Shown: positions 29,101 through 36,439, numbered from the stretch's first letter. The stretch is 40,959 nucleotides of DNA from Verrucomicrobiota bacterium (GCA_017301995.1 JAFLEH010000043.1:1-40959), one strand, 5' to 3'. Notes: generated from the sequence alone by a model not told the origin. Made by a program: numbers and translations.

Positions 29101-29623
29101 GACCATCTCCGACTTCACCGCCACCCTGCCGTTTTCCACGCTGAAAATCAAATCCGGCACCGTCCGTTTCACCCCGGCTTCCGGCTTTGATCCGATCCTT
29201 GAAATCCGCGGCACCGCCGAGCCGCGTCCCTATCGGGTTGCCGCGTTCGTCTATGGCAAGGCCTCCGACCCGCAGATCATGCTCACCTCGGTTCCGCCGC
29301 TGCCGGAAACCGAAATCATGACCCTGCTGGCCACCGGCACCACCACCGAAGGCCTCGAGGACACCGGCGCCGCCACCAACCGCGCGATCCAGCTTTTTGC
29401 CGAGGAAGTCCGCCGCGGCCGGGTCCGCTACACCAAACAGCTCCGCCCGCTGTTAGGAGTGCTCGACCGCGTCGATTTCTCGCTCAAGGAAACCGACCCC
29501 TACTCCACCGGTTCCATGTCCACCGCCACCATCAGCCTCACCGACAAGCTCTTCGTCTCAGCCGGCATGGGCGAACAGGGCAACACGCGGGTCATGGGAA
29601 TCTGGAGGATTTCGTTCAAATGA
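26129..29623 (+). CDS. tamB: TamB-like inner-membrane translocation and assembly protein
   Basis: About 1164 residues from a TTG at 26129. The same frame is open back to a TTG at 25991, but that start falls within the inverted repeat, so the later one is preferred; a GTG at 26033 is also possible. A basic stretch RRKRRW and one membrane helix (LRIFAILLVLCGAGLLWL) come first, then a long beta-rich AsmA-like periplasmic body. The C-terminal 300 residues match the TamB (DUF490) pattern, including FTPASGFDPILEIRGTAEPR and PPLPETEIMTLLATGTTTEG. TamB spans the periplasm and works with the TamA barrel encoded next, in inserting outer membrane proteins or moving phospholipids. Codon use shows the marked CTA-ACC leucine-threonine bias. 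Confidence 0.88.
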   Translation: MQSPSENPITLPPPRRKRRWLRIFAILLVLCGAGLLWLNGPGLRWLGPLAARHFLPKAGLSGDLRIEGSLSHGFSIAGLHLTGDGPLAKLTLDRATPHYRWSELVRGRLDGLTVENLHAVVDLDAKPAAPDPAKPEASEKSELLDLRKLAETLRTARGYFLPVGIDLGGISLDVRKDRATLLSLAPTSIRHASGADQVRLEVGAITDAIGRAWPAQSATLAWTDTSITLDRLDPHPGVGLSDLALHLPNTEAPSLETRIRLDEAVFALTTTPGFANASLALESGSLRADRVAKSFGVEIPASATLTSFSLDAANLLPSPLAATANLAIGIDNAAYQEWNAEEIAIGSVIEADHATLTLAAKALGTTLHADSNVALIRSEDSIRPGPLAGTFQIPAVHSLLRQIALKLPDLPLKADAPESDLSGKFAADFEHLKPKSATAEATLAPADPARATPVTISGRYEPNHPINGRVTLAGLALEGEYNLEEKTYQGTLGLTDFSTAPLEPWLAVAGVKLPGTAALTAKWNGSGDLAENTHRGSLSLPAANWQQPGQPAIAAAADLDYTWPGNVRVASLKATAEKQTVSLTAGLKDNALTLDKLLWTDGDTEIASGTASVPVPRDFSKWREFLKSDTRPLAVAIETRALSLGMLKPWLPAAAKLDPRSTGQVKLHAAGTLAAPEINLAVDCLDLRSPENPKLPPADLKLAVKAAGERVSVDASVTAPEYPPAILTASLPFRPKTWAEQPDSITKENLTAKLDLPRLDLSRFTTLVPALKRLSGIVTGTVTASGPLTKPEASGTIRLENASVTLADPSVPPIQNAGAEVDFSLMQVSLKNLRASIAGGTLDGSGALVLTDNKPSSLDFRLRGSQLPLLRNDMLILRANADLRLAGPWESAALTGTVAAVDSLFYRDIELLPIGKPFTTPSAASLPKLDARQSTGKATAAIPAPFGAWKLNLAVKTQDPFLIRGNLATGQVDVALKVIGNLSDPKLDGTATISDFTATLPFSTLKIKSGTVRFTPASGFDPILEIRGTAEPRPYRVAAFVYGKASDPQIMLTSVPPLPETEIMTLLATGTTTEGLEDTGAATNRAIQLFAEEVRRGRVRYTKQLRPLLGVLDRVDFSLKETDPYSTGSMSTATISLTDKLFVSAGMGEQGNTRVMGIWRISFK

Positions 29624-29633
29624 GGGGAATTAT

Positions 29634-29661
29634 GTTATTAGTTATTGGTTATTGGTTATTA
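29634..29661. repeat. Heptamer micro-array GTTATTR x4
   Basis: Four consecutive units (GTTATTA, GTTATTG, GTTATTG, GTTATTA) fill most of the 46-nt gap between tamB and tamA and end 8 nt before the tamA ATG. The strongly AT-rich run is exceptional in this GC-rich window. Confidence 0.9.
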
Positions 29662-29669
29662 GGGAAGAA

Positions 29670-31721
29670 ATGAGGAAATCCTATCAATCATGGCAGAGAG
29701 AATCGGGCGGTTTGTCCGGTTCGCTTGCGCGCTTGTTTGTTTTCCTGGCTTTTCTAATTCCCGCGCTTGTGTCATCGGCGGCGGCTGAGACCCGGATCCG
29801 GATCCAGGGGGTGCCGGGCAAGGGCGAGCAGCAGGTCCTTTCGATGTTGGGCGGACGGCTTTCGCAGATCCGGGCGAATCCGGCCACTCCGGCCCGTGCC
29901 GATGACGCGGCGTTTCTGCTTCGGCAGCTTCTCCAACAGGATGGCGCGGCCAACGCCGAAGTGGCGTGGAAAATCAACGGTCCGGGCGAGATTGTTCTAA
30001 CCGCCACGAACGCGTCGCGGCTGACGCTCGGCAAGGTGGAGGTCCTCGGCTGCGATCCCAAGGAAAGCACGCGACTGGCCCGGCTCTTCGCCGCGCCCGC
30101 TGAAAAGGACCAGCCGCGCGGGCTCGCCGAGCCGCCGTTCCGCGAACCGGACATCGCCACCGGCCTCGGCTATCTCCAACAGGACTATCAGGCGCACGGT
30201 TTCTGGGCCGCCACCGCCAAGGTGGAAAAGCGCGATCAAAACCCGAAAATCGGCGAGGTTTCGCTGATGATCCGCGTCACTCCCGGACCGCTCCACACTC
30301 TAACCGCCCCCACCGTCCACGCCGCCGATGCCGCCGCTGTTTCCGAGGTAACCGCCAACGCCAAACCGTGGCACGGTCTCCCGGCCACCACCGCGAACCT
30401 CAACGCGATGCGCAACGCGGTGGAAAACGCCTTCCGCAAAGCGGGTTTCCCCGATGTCAAAGTGGCCATGGCCAGCCGCATCGAATCGCCGAAGTTTGTC
30501 CCGGAATTCACCATCACCAAGGGCAGCCGCGTCCGGCTCCGCAATCTAACCGTCACCGGGTTCGAGAAGACCAATCCGGAGCGCATCCGGCGCCGCATGC
30601 GCGACCTCGAAGGCCAATGGTATGACACCACCACCCTCAACAAGCGGCTCCGCGAGTTTCTGGCCACCGGCGCGTTCCGCTCGGCCCGCGTGGAAACCAC
30701 TCCGGTCGGCGACGGCACGGTCGATGCCACGCTCCACTTCGAGGAAGGCAAGGCCCGCGAGGTCACCTTCGCCGCTGGCGCCGGATCCTACGACGGCCCG
30801 ATTTTCCGCATCCTCTACGGCGACCGCAATCTCAACGGCGAGGTCATCGGACTTTCCGCCGGTTTCGAATTCACCGCCCGTGGTGTGTTAGGCGACGTGC
30901 GGGTCACCGATCCGTGGCTGTTCGGCTCCGATTGGGCGGGCACCGCGCGGCTTTACTCGATCATTTACGGCCACGAGGGCTATACCTCGTTCGATACCGG
31001 ACTCGAAGGGATTCTCAACCGGAAATTCACCGACCATTTCCGACTGGAGTGCCTGTTAGGATATTCCATCATCAACAACGACGAGGATGGCCTTCCCGCC
31101 GCCGCGCTCGGCGAAAACTCTTATCATCACACCCGCCTCCGCGCCACCGCCGTGTGGGACTACCGCGACAACGCGGTGCTGCCCACCTCCGGATGGTATC
31201 TGAAAACTCCCGTCCAGATCGGCTCCGCGGTCGGCGACGAGGCGGCCGCCTATCTGAAGCTCGGCGCGAACGGCGCGTGGTTCCATCCGCTCGGCGAGAA
31301 TCTCCAGTTCGCCGCGCTCGGCCAGTGCGGCATGCTCATCCCCACCGGCGACGCCGTGGATTTCCCGATCGATCTCCGCTATTTCAACGGCGGCTCCGGC
31401 ACCGTCCGGTCTTTCCCCGAACGCGAACTCGGCCCCTCGATCAATGGCTACGCCACCGGCGGCAACGCCTACTGGGCCGCCAATTTCGAACTCATCCGGC
31501 CCATCGCCGGTCCCGCCAAACTCGTCGGCTTCCTCGACGCCGGCTCGATCAGCCTCGACTACACCGACATTTTCGCCGCCGATCTCGAAGTCGCCGCCGG
31601 CCTCGGCATCCGGCTTGATCTGCCAATCGGTCCGGTCCGCTTCGAATACGGCTACAATCTAACCCGCGACCCCGGCGAACCGGCCGGCGCGTTCCACTTC
31701 GCCATCGGAGCGGCGTTTTGA
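29670..31721 (+). CDS. tamA: TamA/BamA-family (Omp85) outer membrane assembly protein
   Basis: A 683-residue protein. The ATG at 29670 is chosen because AGGGAAG stands just before it and a signal peptide follows (LFVFLAFLIPALVSSAAA-ET). Residues 40-350 hold POTRA-like repeats, the last clearly VRLRNLTVTGFEKTNPERIRRRMRD. From about residue 365 the chain is a 16-strand Omp85-type barrel ending in the terminal Phe of FHFAIGAAF. The loop-6 motif, usually VRG(F/Y), reads VRSF here (residues 579-582). It sits directly after tamB and most likely forms the TAM complex with it; a BamA role cannot be excluded by sequence alone, but the pairing favours TamA. Confidence 0.88.
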   Translation: MRKSYQSWQRESGGLSGSLARLFVFLAFLIPALVSSAAAETRIRIQGVPGKGEQQVLSMLGGRLSQIRANPATPARADDAAFLLRQLLQQDGAANAEVAWKINGPGEIVLTATNASRLTLGKVEVLGCDPKESTRLARLFAAPAEKDQPRGLAEPPFREPDIATGLGYLQQDYQAHGFWAATAKVEKRDQNPKIGEVSLMIRVTPGPLHTLTAPTVHAADAAAVSEVTANAKPWHGLPATTANLNAMRNAVENAFRKAGFPDVKVAMASRIESPKFVPEFTITKGSRVRLRNLTVTGFEKTNPERIRRRMRDLEGQWYDTTTLNKRLREFLATGAFRSARVETTPVGDGTVDATLHFEEGKAREVTFAAGAGSYDGPIFRILYGDRNLNGEVIGLSAGFEFTARGVLGDVRVTDPWLFGSDWAGTARLYSIIYGHEGYTSFDTGLEGILNRKFTDHFRLECLLGYSIINNDEDGLPAAALGENSYHHTRLRATAVWDYRDNAVLPTSGWYLKTPVQIGSAVGDEAAAYLKLGANGAWFHPLGENLQFAALGQCGMLIPTGDAVDFPIDLRYFNGGSGTVRSFPERELGPSINGYATGGNAYWAANFELIRPIAGPAKLVGFLDAGSISLDYTDIFAADLEVAAGLGIRLDLPIGPVRFEYGYNLTRDPGEPAGAFHFAIGAAF

Positions 31722-32182
31722 GCGGGGATGTTTTCTTTGGACTCGAGATCCGAAGTTCAAGGTGGTTCGGCCGCCCGGCTTACCACTGACGCACTGAAAG
31801 CCACTGAGTTCGCTGAACTTCGTTTGATAGGAAGGCAACGCCGGAGGTTAGGTCGTTTTACGGGGGCATTTCAATTGCCGGACGATACCCGTGAGGATTT
31901 GTCGTGTTACGAGCCCGAGTGAGCGTTGACGATGCGGATGCGGGGTGGCTTGCCGGTTTCCGGAAATCTCTCCGTCATCGTCTCCGCGTTTTTTGTTTGA
32001 CGGCGGGTGGGGTGCCTGTTCCAACATGATTCCAACAAAAGCCCTTCCCATGGTAGCCCCAGCCCACCCGGCATCTTCCGGTATCGCCCGCACGGCAGCG
32101 TGGCGCCGCGGTTCATGTTCCATTCGCGGGCGGAGCAACCCGTTTCCGCCATCTCACGGTTAGAACCAAATCCGCCACGACC
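31722..32182. other. Intergenic region with a CACTGA micro-repeat
   Basis: About 460 nt between tamA and the zinc-ribbon gene. CACTGA occurs at 31784, 31792 and 31802, with CGCTGA at 31811 (spacing 8, 10, 9). A TTCCAAC direct repeat is near 32,020. A 64-residue frame starting at 31728 crosses the micro-repeat and has no protein-like features. The minus-strand frame that covers the right half is a shadow of the next gene. Confidence 0.55.
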
Positions 32183-33250
32183 ATGCCCGATCTCAATTTC
32201 GATTGCCCCCAATGCGGCCAGAACATCGATGCCGACACCTCGCTCCGGGGAATGAGTGTGGATTGTCCGGGTTGCGGGGCCACCCTCGTCATCCCCGAGG
32301 CCGATTCCACGGCGGAAGATGACGAGATTTTCCCCGCTCCCGAAACGCAGGTGACGTGCGCGAGCTGTGGCTCCGTGTTCGATGTGACCGGCCGGATTGC
32401 GGCGGAGGCCTTCGAGTGCCCGGTTTGCCAAGCGCCGGTCCGGCTGACGGGCGATGCCGAGGCCCAACCGCAACCGGAGTTCTCCGCCCAAATGCCGAGT
32501 GCTGCCAGGATTCCCAAGAAATCCAGGGGCAGGAGTCCGCTTGGGCACCTTCTAACCGTGGTGACCGTCTGCGGCGTGGTCGCCCTGATCACCATCGTCG
32601 CGATGTTGGCAAGGATCAAGTGGGGAACCGACTCCGGCACGGCCGAAACCGAGCCGTTTTCCTACACGCCACCCTCCAGGACAAAGGAGCGCCTCGAAAG
32701 GCTGGAAGCGCTCCGCAAGGCGAGGGACCAGGCGTTGGAGGAGCCGTCCAAACCATCCGATACACCCAATCCGGCAGCGTCCCCCGCCGGACCGGATCCC
32801 GAACGGATGCCGGACGATGTCCTTCCGCCCGATGATCCGCCAGCGGCCCAAGACCCGGAACCCGCTTCCCCCGTGGAAAATCCTCCAGCCGCCGATAAGC
32901 CATCCGACGACACGCCCGCCGAATCATCCGCCAAGCCAAAGACCGCCCCGGCAGTTCCCTCCAGATTCGAGATCGAACCCGGACCGCTCGAAGGCCCGGC
33001 CTATTTCCAACACCATCCGAAACCTCCTCCGTTTGAGGGCAAATCGTTCCGCTCCGTCATCCGCGTACTCAATCCGCGCCGGATCAAGGAAACGCCGGAA
33101 CTCGACATCGACGAGCCATCCAAGCGCCAACTGCGACAGTTGTTCCCCGAGGCGGGAAGGGACGTCTGGCATTTCGTTTTGATGTGCCGTTCGCAAGCCC
33201 TCCACCCGCGAAGCCACGGCGCTGATTCCGAAATCCGAAGCGCCAGGTAG
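32183..33250 (+). CDS. Double zinc-ribbon, single-pass membrane protein
   Basis: A 355-residue protein starting MPDLNFDCPQCG. Two zinc-ribbon knuckle pairs are visible: C8/C11 with C28/C31 (CPQC, CPGC) and C59/C62 with C79/C82 (CASC, CPVC). A basic patch KKSRGRS precedes one membrane helix at about 121-145. Then comes a short Lys/Arg/Glu helix and a long Pro/Ala/Ser/Asp-rich linker. The last 80 residues form a folded-looking domain with PAYFQHHPKPPPFEG and VLNPRRIKETPELDI. It is probably a cytoplasmic metal-binding head and a periplasmic tail. The function is unknown; similar zinc-ribbon proteins are common in Planctomycetes and Verrucomicrobia. Confidence 0.8.
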   Translation: MPDLNFDCPQCGQNIDADTSLRGMSVDCPGCGATLVIPEADSTAEDDEIFPAPETQVTCASCGSVFDVTGRIAAEAFECPVCQAPVRLTGDAEAQPQPEFSAQMPSAARIPKKSRGRSPLGHLLTVVTVCGVVALITIVAMLARIKWGTDSGTAETEPFSYTPPSRTKERLERLEALRKARDQALEEPSKPSDTPNPAASPAGPDPERMPDDVLPPDDPPAAQDPEPASPVENPPAADKPSDDTPAESSAKPKTAPAVPSRFEIEPGPLEGPAYFQHHPKPPPFEGKSFRSVIRVLNPRRIKETPELDIDEPSKRQLRQLFPEAGRDVWHFVLMCRSQALHPRSHGADSEIRSAR

Positions 33251-33406
33251 CGCCCCCTGATGGAGCCTCTTGCCTGCTGAATCCCGCATCCTCCGCAATG
33301 AGGCGTTCCGTTGGAACGCGGATTGATTTGGGAACGGCGAGCCCACGGTTGGCACCGTGGGCTGGGATGAGACGTCGCGTTGCGACGGGCTGGCGGAATC
33401 GGCCGT

Positions 33407-33532
33407 CCACGATCCACCATCTCCGATCCACCATCCGATCCACCATCTCCTTGGCGAACTTGGCGTCTTTGGGGTGAATATTCCGGCTGGGGAACGCCTG
33501 GGAGGCCACGCTCTCACGAGCGCGGCTACGGG
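33407..33532. repeat. Tandem duplication, copy A
   Basis: Starts CCACGATCCACC and runs through GCGAACTTGGCGTC, GTGAATATTCCGGCTGGGG and GGCCACGCTC to CTACGGGA. It is about 85-90 % identical by eye to copy B, with an extra GATCCACC unit near its start. It contains a CGCTC-TCAC-GAGCG hairpin. Confidence 0.85.
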
Positions 33533-33546
33533 AGAGCACTTCTTCA

Positions 33547-33661
33547 TCCACGATCCACCATCTCCGATCTTCCATCTCTTTTGCGAACTTGGCGTCTTGG
33601 GGGTGAATATTCCGGCTGGGGAACGCCTGGGAGGCCACGCGCTCATGAGCGCGGTTACGGG
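33547..33661. repeat. Tandem duplication, copy B, with a 16-bp palindrome
   Basis: Second copy of the same unit, 14 nt after copy A. At 33638-33653 the hairpin of copy A appears as a perfect palindrome, CGCGCTCATGAGCGCG. The loop has changed while the stem is kept, which hints at selection for the hairpin. Confidence 0.85.
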
Positions 33662-33743
33662 GGCGGCCGCGGCCGATCCGTTTCCCTGCGAAATCCTCCG
33701 CGTGCTCCGCGCCTCTGCGTTTCGCCTCATCCGCATATCGTTC

Positions 33744-33775
33744 GAGGCCACGCTCTCACGGGCGCGGCTACGGGA
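33744..33775. repeat. Third, partial copy of the hairpin part of the repeat
   Basis: GAGGCCACGCTCTCACGGGC followed by GCGGCTACGGGA repeats only the hairpin end of copies A and B. This part seems to be the mobile or independently duplicated core. Confidence 0.75.
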
Positions 33776-33869
33776 CGCTTCGATCCCCTCCGCGGCTCCG
33801 CGGAATTGCGCCAGCCGCTTTTTTTGTTGGTTTTTCCGCTGGTCCGGGTGTTGAATCCCGGCAGCCGCC

Positions 33870-35408
33870 ATGTCCGCCGAAAAGACCGCCATCACACCCA
33901 CCCGCGCCCAGGATTTTCCTGAGTGGTATCAGCAAGTCATCAAAGCCGCCGATCTCGCCGAGAATTCGGAAACCCGCGGCTGCATGGTGATCAAGCCGTG
34001 GGGCTACGGGATTTGGGAGCTGATCCAGCAGCAGCTCGACCGCCGGTTCAAGGCGACCGGACACCAGAACGCGTATTTCCCGCTGCTCATCCCGATTTCC
34101 TATCTGGAAAAGGAAGCGGAGCACGCCGAGGGATTCGCCACCGAGTGCGCCGTGGTCACCCACCACCGGCTTGAGGTGGTCAAGGACCCGGTCACCGGCA
34201 AGCCGAAAATGATCCCCACCGGCGAACTGGCCGAACCGTTTGTGATCCGTCCCACATCGGAAACGATCATCGGCGCCGCGTTCGCGCGCTGGATCGAGTC
34301 CTACCGCGACCTTCCGCTGCTGATCAACCAGTGGGCCAACGTGATGCGCTGGGAAATGCGCCCGCGCCTGTTTCTCCGGACCGCGGAGTTTCTCTGGCAG
34401 GAAGGACACACCGCCCACGAAACGAAGGAGGAAGCGGTCGTGGAAACCCGGATGATCCACAAGCTCTACGAAGAGTTCCTCCGCGACCATCTGGCGATCC
34501 CGGTCGTTGCCGGCGAGAAGACCGAGAACGAGCGCTTCCCCGGCGCGGACATGACCCTGACCGTGGAAGCGATGGTCCAGGACCGCAAGGCGATCCAGGC
34601 GGGCACCTCGCACTACCTCGGCCAGAATTTCTCCAAAGCCCAGGACATTTCCTTCACCGGCCGCGACGGCAGCGTCCAACACGCCCACACCACCTCGTGG
34701 GGCGTTTCCACCCGACTGGTGGGCACCCTCATCATGGCCCACTCCGACGATGACGGCCTGGTGCTGCCCCCGCGCGTGGCCACCCAACAGATCGTCATCC
34801 TGCCGGTCACACCCAAAGAGGACTCCAAACATGCCGTGCTCGACGCCTGCCACGCGCTGGCCGCCACCTTGCGCAACCAGACGTATTTCAACGAACCGCT
34901 GCGCGTCCATGTGGACGCCCGCGACATCGGCGGCGGCGTGAAAAAATGGGAATGGATCAAAAAAGGCGTGCCGATCCGGATCGAGATCGGCCCCCGCGAC
35001 ATCGAAACCCGGAAAATCTGCGTCCAGCGGCGCGATCAGCCGGTTTCCGAAAAATCCTTCCCCCACAAGGAGGAATTCATCCGCGAGATCAACGAGGTGC
35101 TCACCGAGATCCACCAGTCGTTGCTGGCCAAGGCGCGGACCTTCCGCGACGCGAACATCGAGCTATGCCAGAATCTCGAAGCCTTCCACGAGCATTGGTC
35201 GCAGGACAACCCCGGCTGGCTCTACACCCCATGGGCCGGCACCGCTGAGCAGGAGGACGAAATCTCCAAACAACACAAGATCACCATCCGCTGCCTGCCG
35301 GTTCCCGGAGCCAATCTGCCCGACCACCTGCCCGCCGGACAATCCGCCAACTGCATCCTAACCGGACAACCGACCTCCACCTACGCGATCTGGGGACGGA
35401 GTTATTGA
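33870..35408 (+). CDS. proS: Prolyl-tRNA synthetase, archaeal/eukaryotic-like (ProS type 3)
   Basis: The 512-residue enzyme charges tRNA-Pro with proline in the cytoplasm. Class II signatures are present in order: RPTSETIIG (proline-binding TxE loop), motif 2 MRPRLFLRTAEFLWQEGHTAH, and motif 3 STRLVGTLIMAHSDDDGLVLPP. An anticodon-binding domain follows from about residue 310 (IVILPVTPK). The C-terminal extension ends in the family-typical Tyr (WGRSY). In many relatives this extension binds zinc through four Cys; here the sites read PWAGTAEQEDE and NCILTG, so the cluster appears lost. The editing domain of bacterial-type ProRS is absent, as expected for this type. Confidence 0.95.
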   Translation: MSAEKTAITPTRAQDFPEWYQQVIKAADLAENSETRGCMVIKPWGYGIWELIQQQLDRRFKATGHQNAYFPLLIPISYLEKEAEHAEGFATECAVVTHHRLEVVKDPVTGKPKMIPTGELAEPFVIRPTSETIIGAAFARWIESYRDLPLLINQWANVMRWEMRPRLFLRTAEFLWQEGHTAHETKEEAVVETRMIHKLYEEFLRDHLAIPVVAGEKTENERFPGADMTLTVEAMVQDRKAIQAGTSHYLGQNFSKAQDISFTGRDGSVQHAHTTSWGVSTRLVGTLIMAHSDDDGLVLPPRVATQQIVILPVTPKEDSKHAVLDACHALAATLRNQTYFNEPLRVHVDARDIGGGVKKWEWIKKGVPIRIEIGPRDIETRKICVQRRDQPVSEKSFPHKEEFIREINEVLTEIHQSLLAKARTFRDANIELCQNLEAFHEHWSQDNPGWLYTPWAGTAEQEDEISKQHKITIRCLPVPGANLPDHLPAGQSANCILTGQPTSTYAIWGRSY

Positions 35409-35439
35409 TATTCCAAATTTCAAATCTCCGCTTTTCCCC

Positions 35440-36105
35440 ATGGAAAATCCCTACGCTCCCCCATCACAGCCCGCGGTCGCCGAGTCCGACGACATCGCGC
35501 GGCAACTGAACGGCCTGATCTATCCGCTCAACCTGACCTTCAAGCTGCTCGCACTGGCCAGCCAGGCCACGGTCAGCGACGCCGCCGGCCGCACGGTGCT
35601 CTACACCCGCCAGAAGCTGCTGAAGTTCAAGGAGCACGTCGAGATCTGGACCGACAGCACCCAGGCCACCCGCCTGGCCGATATCAAGGCCAACAAGATC
35701 ATCGACTGGTCCGCCCGCTACACCTCCACCGACGCGCGCGGCATCGAGATCGGCAGCGTCGGCCGCCGCGGATGGCGCTCGATCTGGCGCGCGCATTACG
35801 AGGCGTTCAACCCCGGCGACCAAACCCCGGATTTCTCGATCCGCGAGGAAAATCCCGGTGCCAAGGTGCTCGATTCGCTGTTGGGTGAAATCCCGGTGGT
35901 CGGCATGTTCACCGGATTTTTCTGCCATCCCAAATACCTGGCAACCCGCACCGACGGCACCCCCGCGATGCGCCTGACCAAACAACCCGCGTTTTTCGAA
36001 GGGAAGTTCACCATCGAGAAACTCACCAACCTCAGCCCCCGCGAAGAACTCAACCTGCTGCTCTCGTTCTTCATGCTCGTCATGCTCGAGCGGAGCCGGG
36101 GGTAA
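35440..36105 (+). CDS. Unknown protein, possibly tubby/scramblase-like beta fold
   Basis: A 221-residue protein starting MENPYAPPSQPAVAESDD, 31 nt after proS. There is no signal peptide. Residues 28-120 alternate strands and basic loops (TFKLLALASQATVSDAAGRT, LLKFKEHVEIW, RGIEIGSVGRRGWRSIWRAH) in a way that recalls the LURP-one/phospholipid-scramblase barrel. A hydrophobic stretch VVGMFTGFFCHP and a final LNLLLSFFMLVML helix suggest membrane contact. The family assignment is tentative. It is probably co-transcribed with proS. Confidence 0.7.
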   Translation: MENPYAPPSQPAVAESDDIARQLNGLIYPLNLTFKLLALASQATVSDAAGRTVLYTRQKLLKFKEHVEIWTDSTQATRLADIKANKIIDWSARYTSTDARGIEIGSVGRRGWRSIWRAHYEAFNPGDQTPDFSIREENPGAKVLDSLLGEIPVVGMFTGFFCHPKYLATRTDGTPAMRLTKQPAFFEGKFTIEKLTNLSPREELNLLLSFFMLVMLERSRG

Positions 36106-36190
36106 TTCACCAAGCCGACGGGCGCGCATCCCAAGCCCAACCTTGACCAATTGCCACTTTGTTCCATAGTGTAACCCAAGCCGAACGAAT

Positions 36191-36424
36191 ATGGTAACGA
36201 TCAATGCCCAACAAGCTCTGAGCCAGATATCGCTGCTTCTCGCCCGGGTCGAGAGCACGGGCGAGTCCTATCTGATCTGTCGGGACGGCAAACCGGTCGC
36301 CACGCTCGCGCGCGCCCGGCAGGCCGAAGCGCCCGATCCCCTTGCGCCTCATCCAGAGTTGGCGGGTAAGATCCTATACGACCCAACCGAACCCGCGTCC
36401 GAAGAAGACTGGGCCATTTGGTAA
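36191..36424 (+). CDS. Phd/YefM-type antitoxin without an adjacent toxin
   Basis: The 77 residues fit the Phd/YefM family: an N-terminal DNA-binding part (TINAQQALSQISLLLARVE), the hallmark strand YLICRDGKPVATL, and a disordered acidic toxin-binding tail ending ASEEDWAIW. Such antitoxins repress their own promoter and neutralise a PIN or RelE toxin, usually encoded right after. Here the next gene, 15 nt on, is lptB, and the previous one is not a toxin, so this looks like an orphan antitoxin. No Shine-Dalgarno is visible. Confidence 0.8.
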   Translation: MVTINAQQALSQISLLLARVESTGESYLICRDGKPVATLARARQAEAPDPLAPHPELAGKILYDPTEPASEEDWAIW

Positions 36425-36439
36425 CCCCTACCCTCCCCC

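Larger units (their letters stand above)
33251..33869. other. Repeat-dense intergenic region upstream of proS
   Basis: About 620 nt holding a roughly 120-bp tandem duplication, a third partial copy, a 16-bp perfect palindrome and two 9-nt-period word arrays: TTGGCGAAC/TTGGCGTCT/TTTGGGGTG (33451-33478) and CTCCGCG/CTCCGCG/CTCTGCG (33696-33719). Frames crossing it on both strands translate to repeated low-complexity peptides, and the two copies read in different frames, so it is not coding. Confidence 0.75.

Noticed and set aside
31728..31922. 64-residue frame after tamA
   Set aside because: Crosses the CACTGA micro-repeat, has no start signal, and its composition is not protein-like.
33251..33869. 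CRISPR-like array
   Set aside because: Only two long units and one partial copy, with no short regular repeat and spacer pattern and no cas genes.
33768..35114. 448-residue minus-strand frame over proS
   Set aside because: Antisense shadow of proS, which has all class II synthetase motifs.
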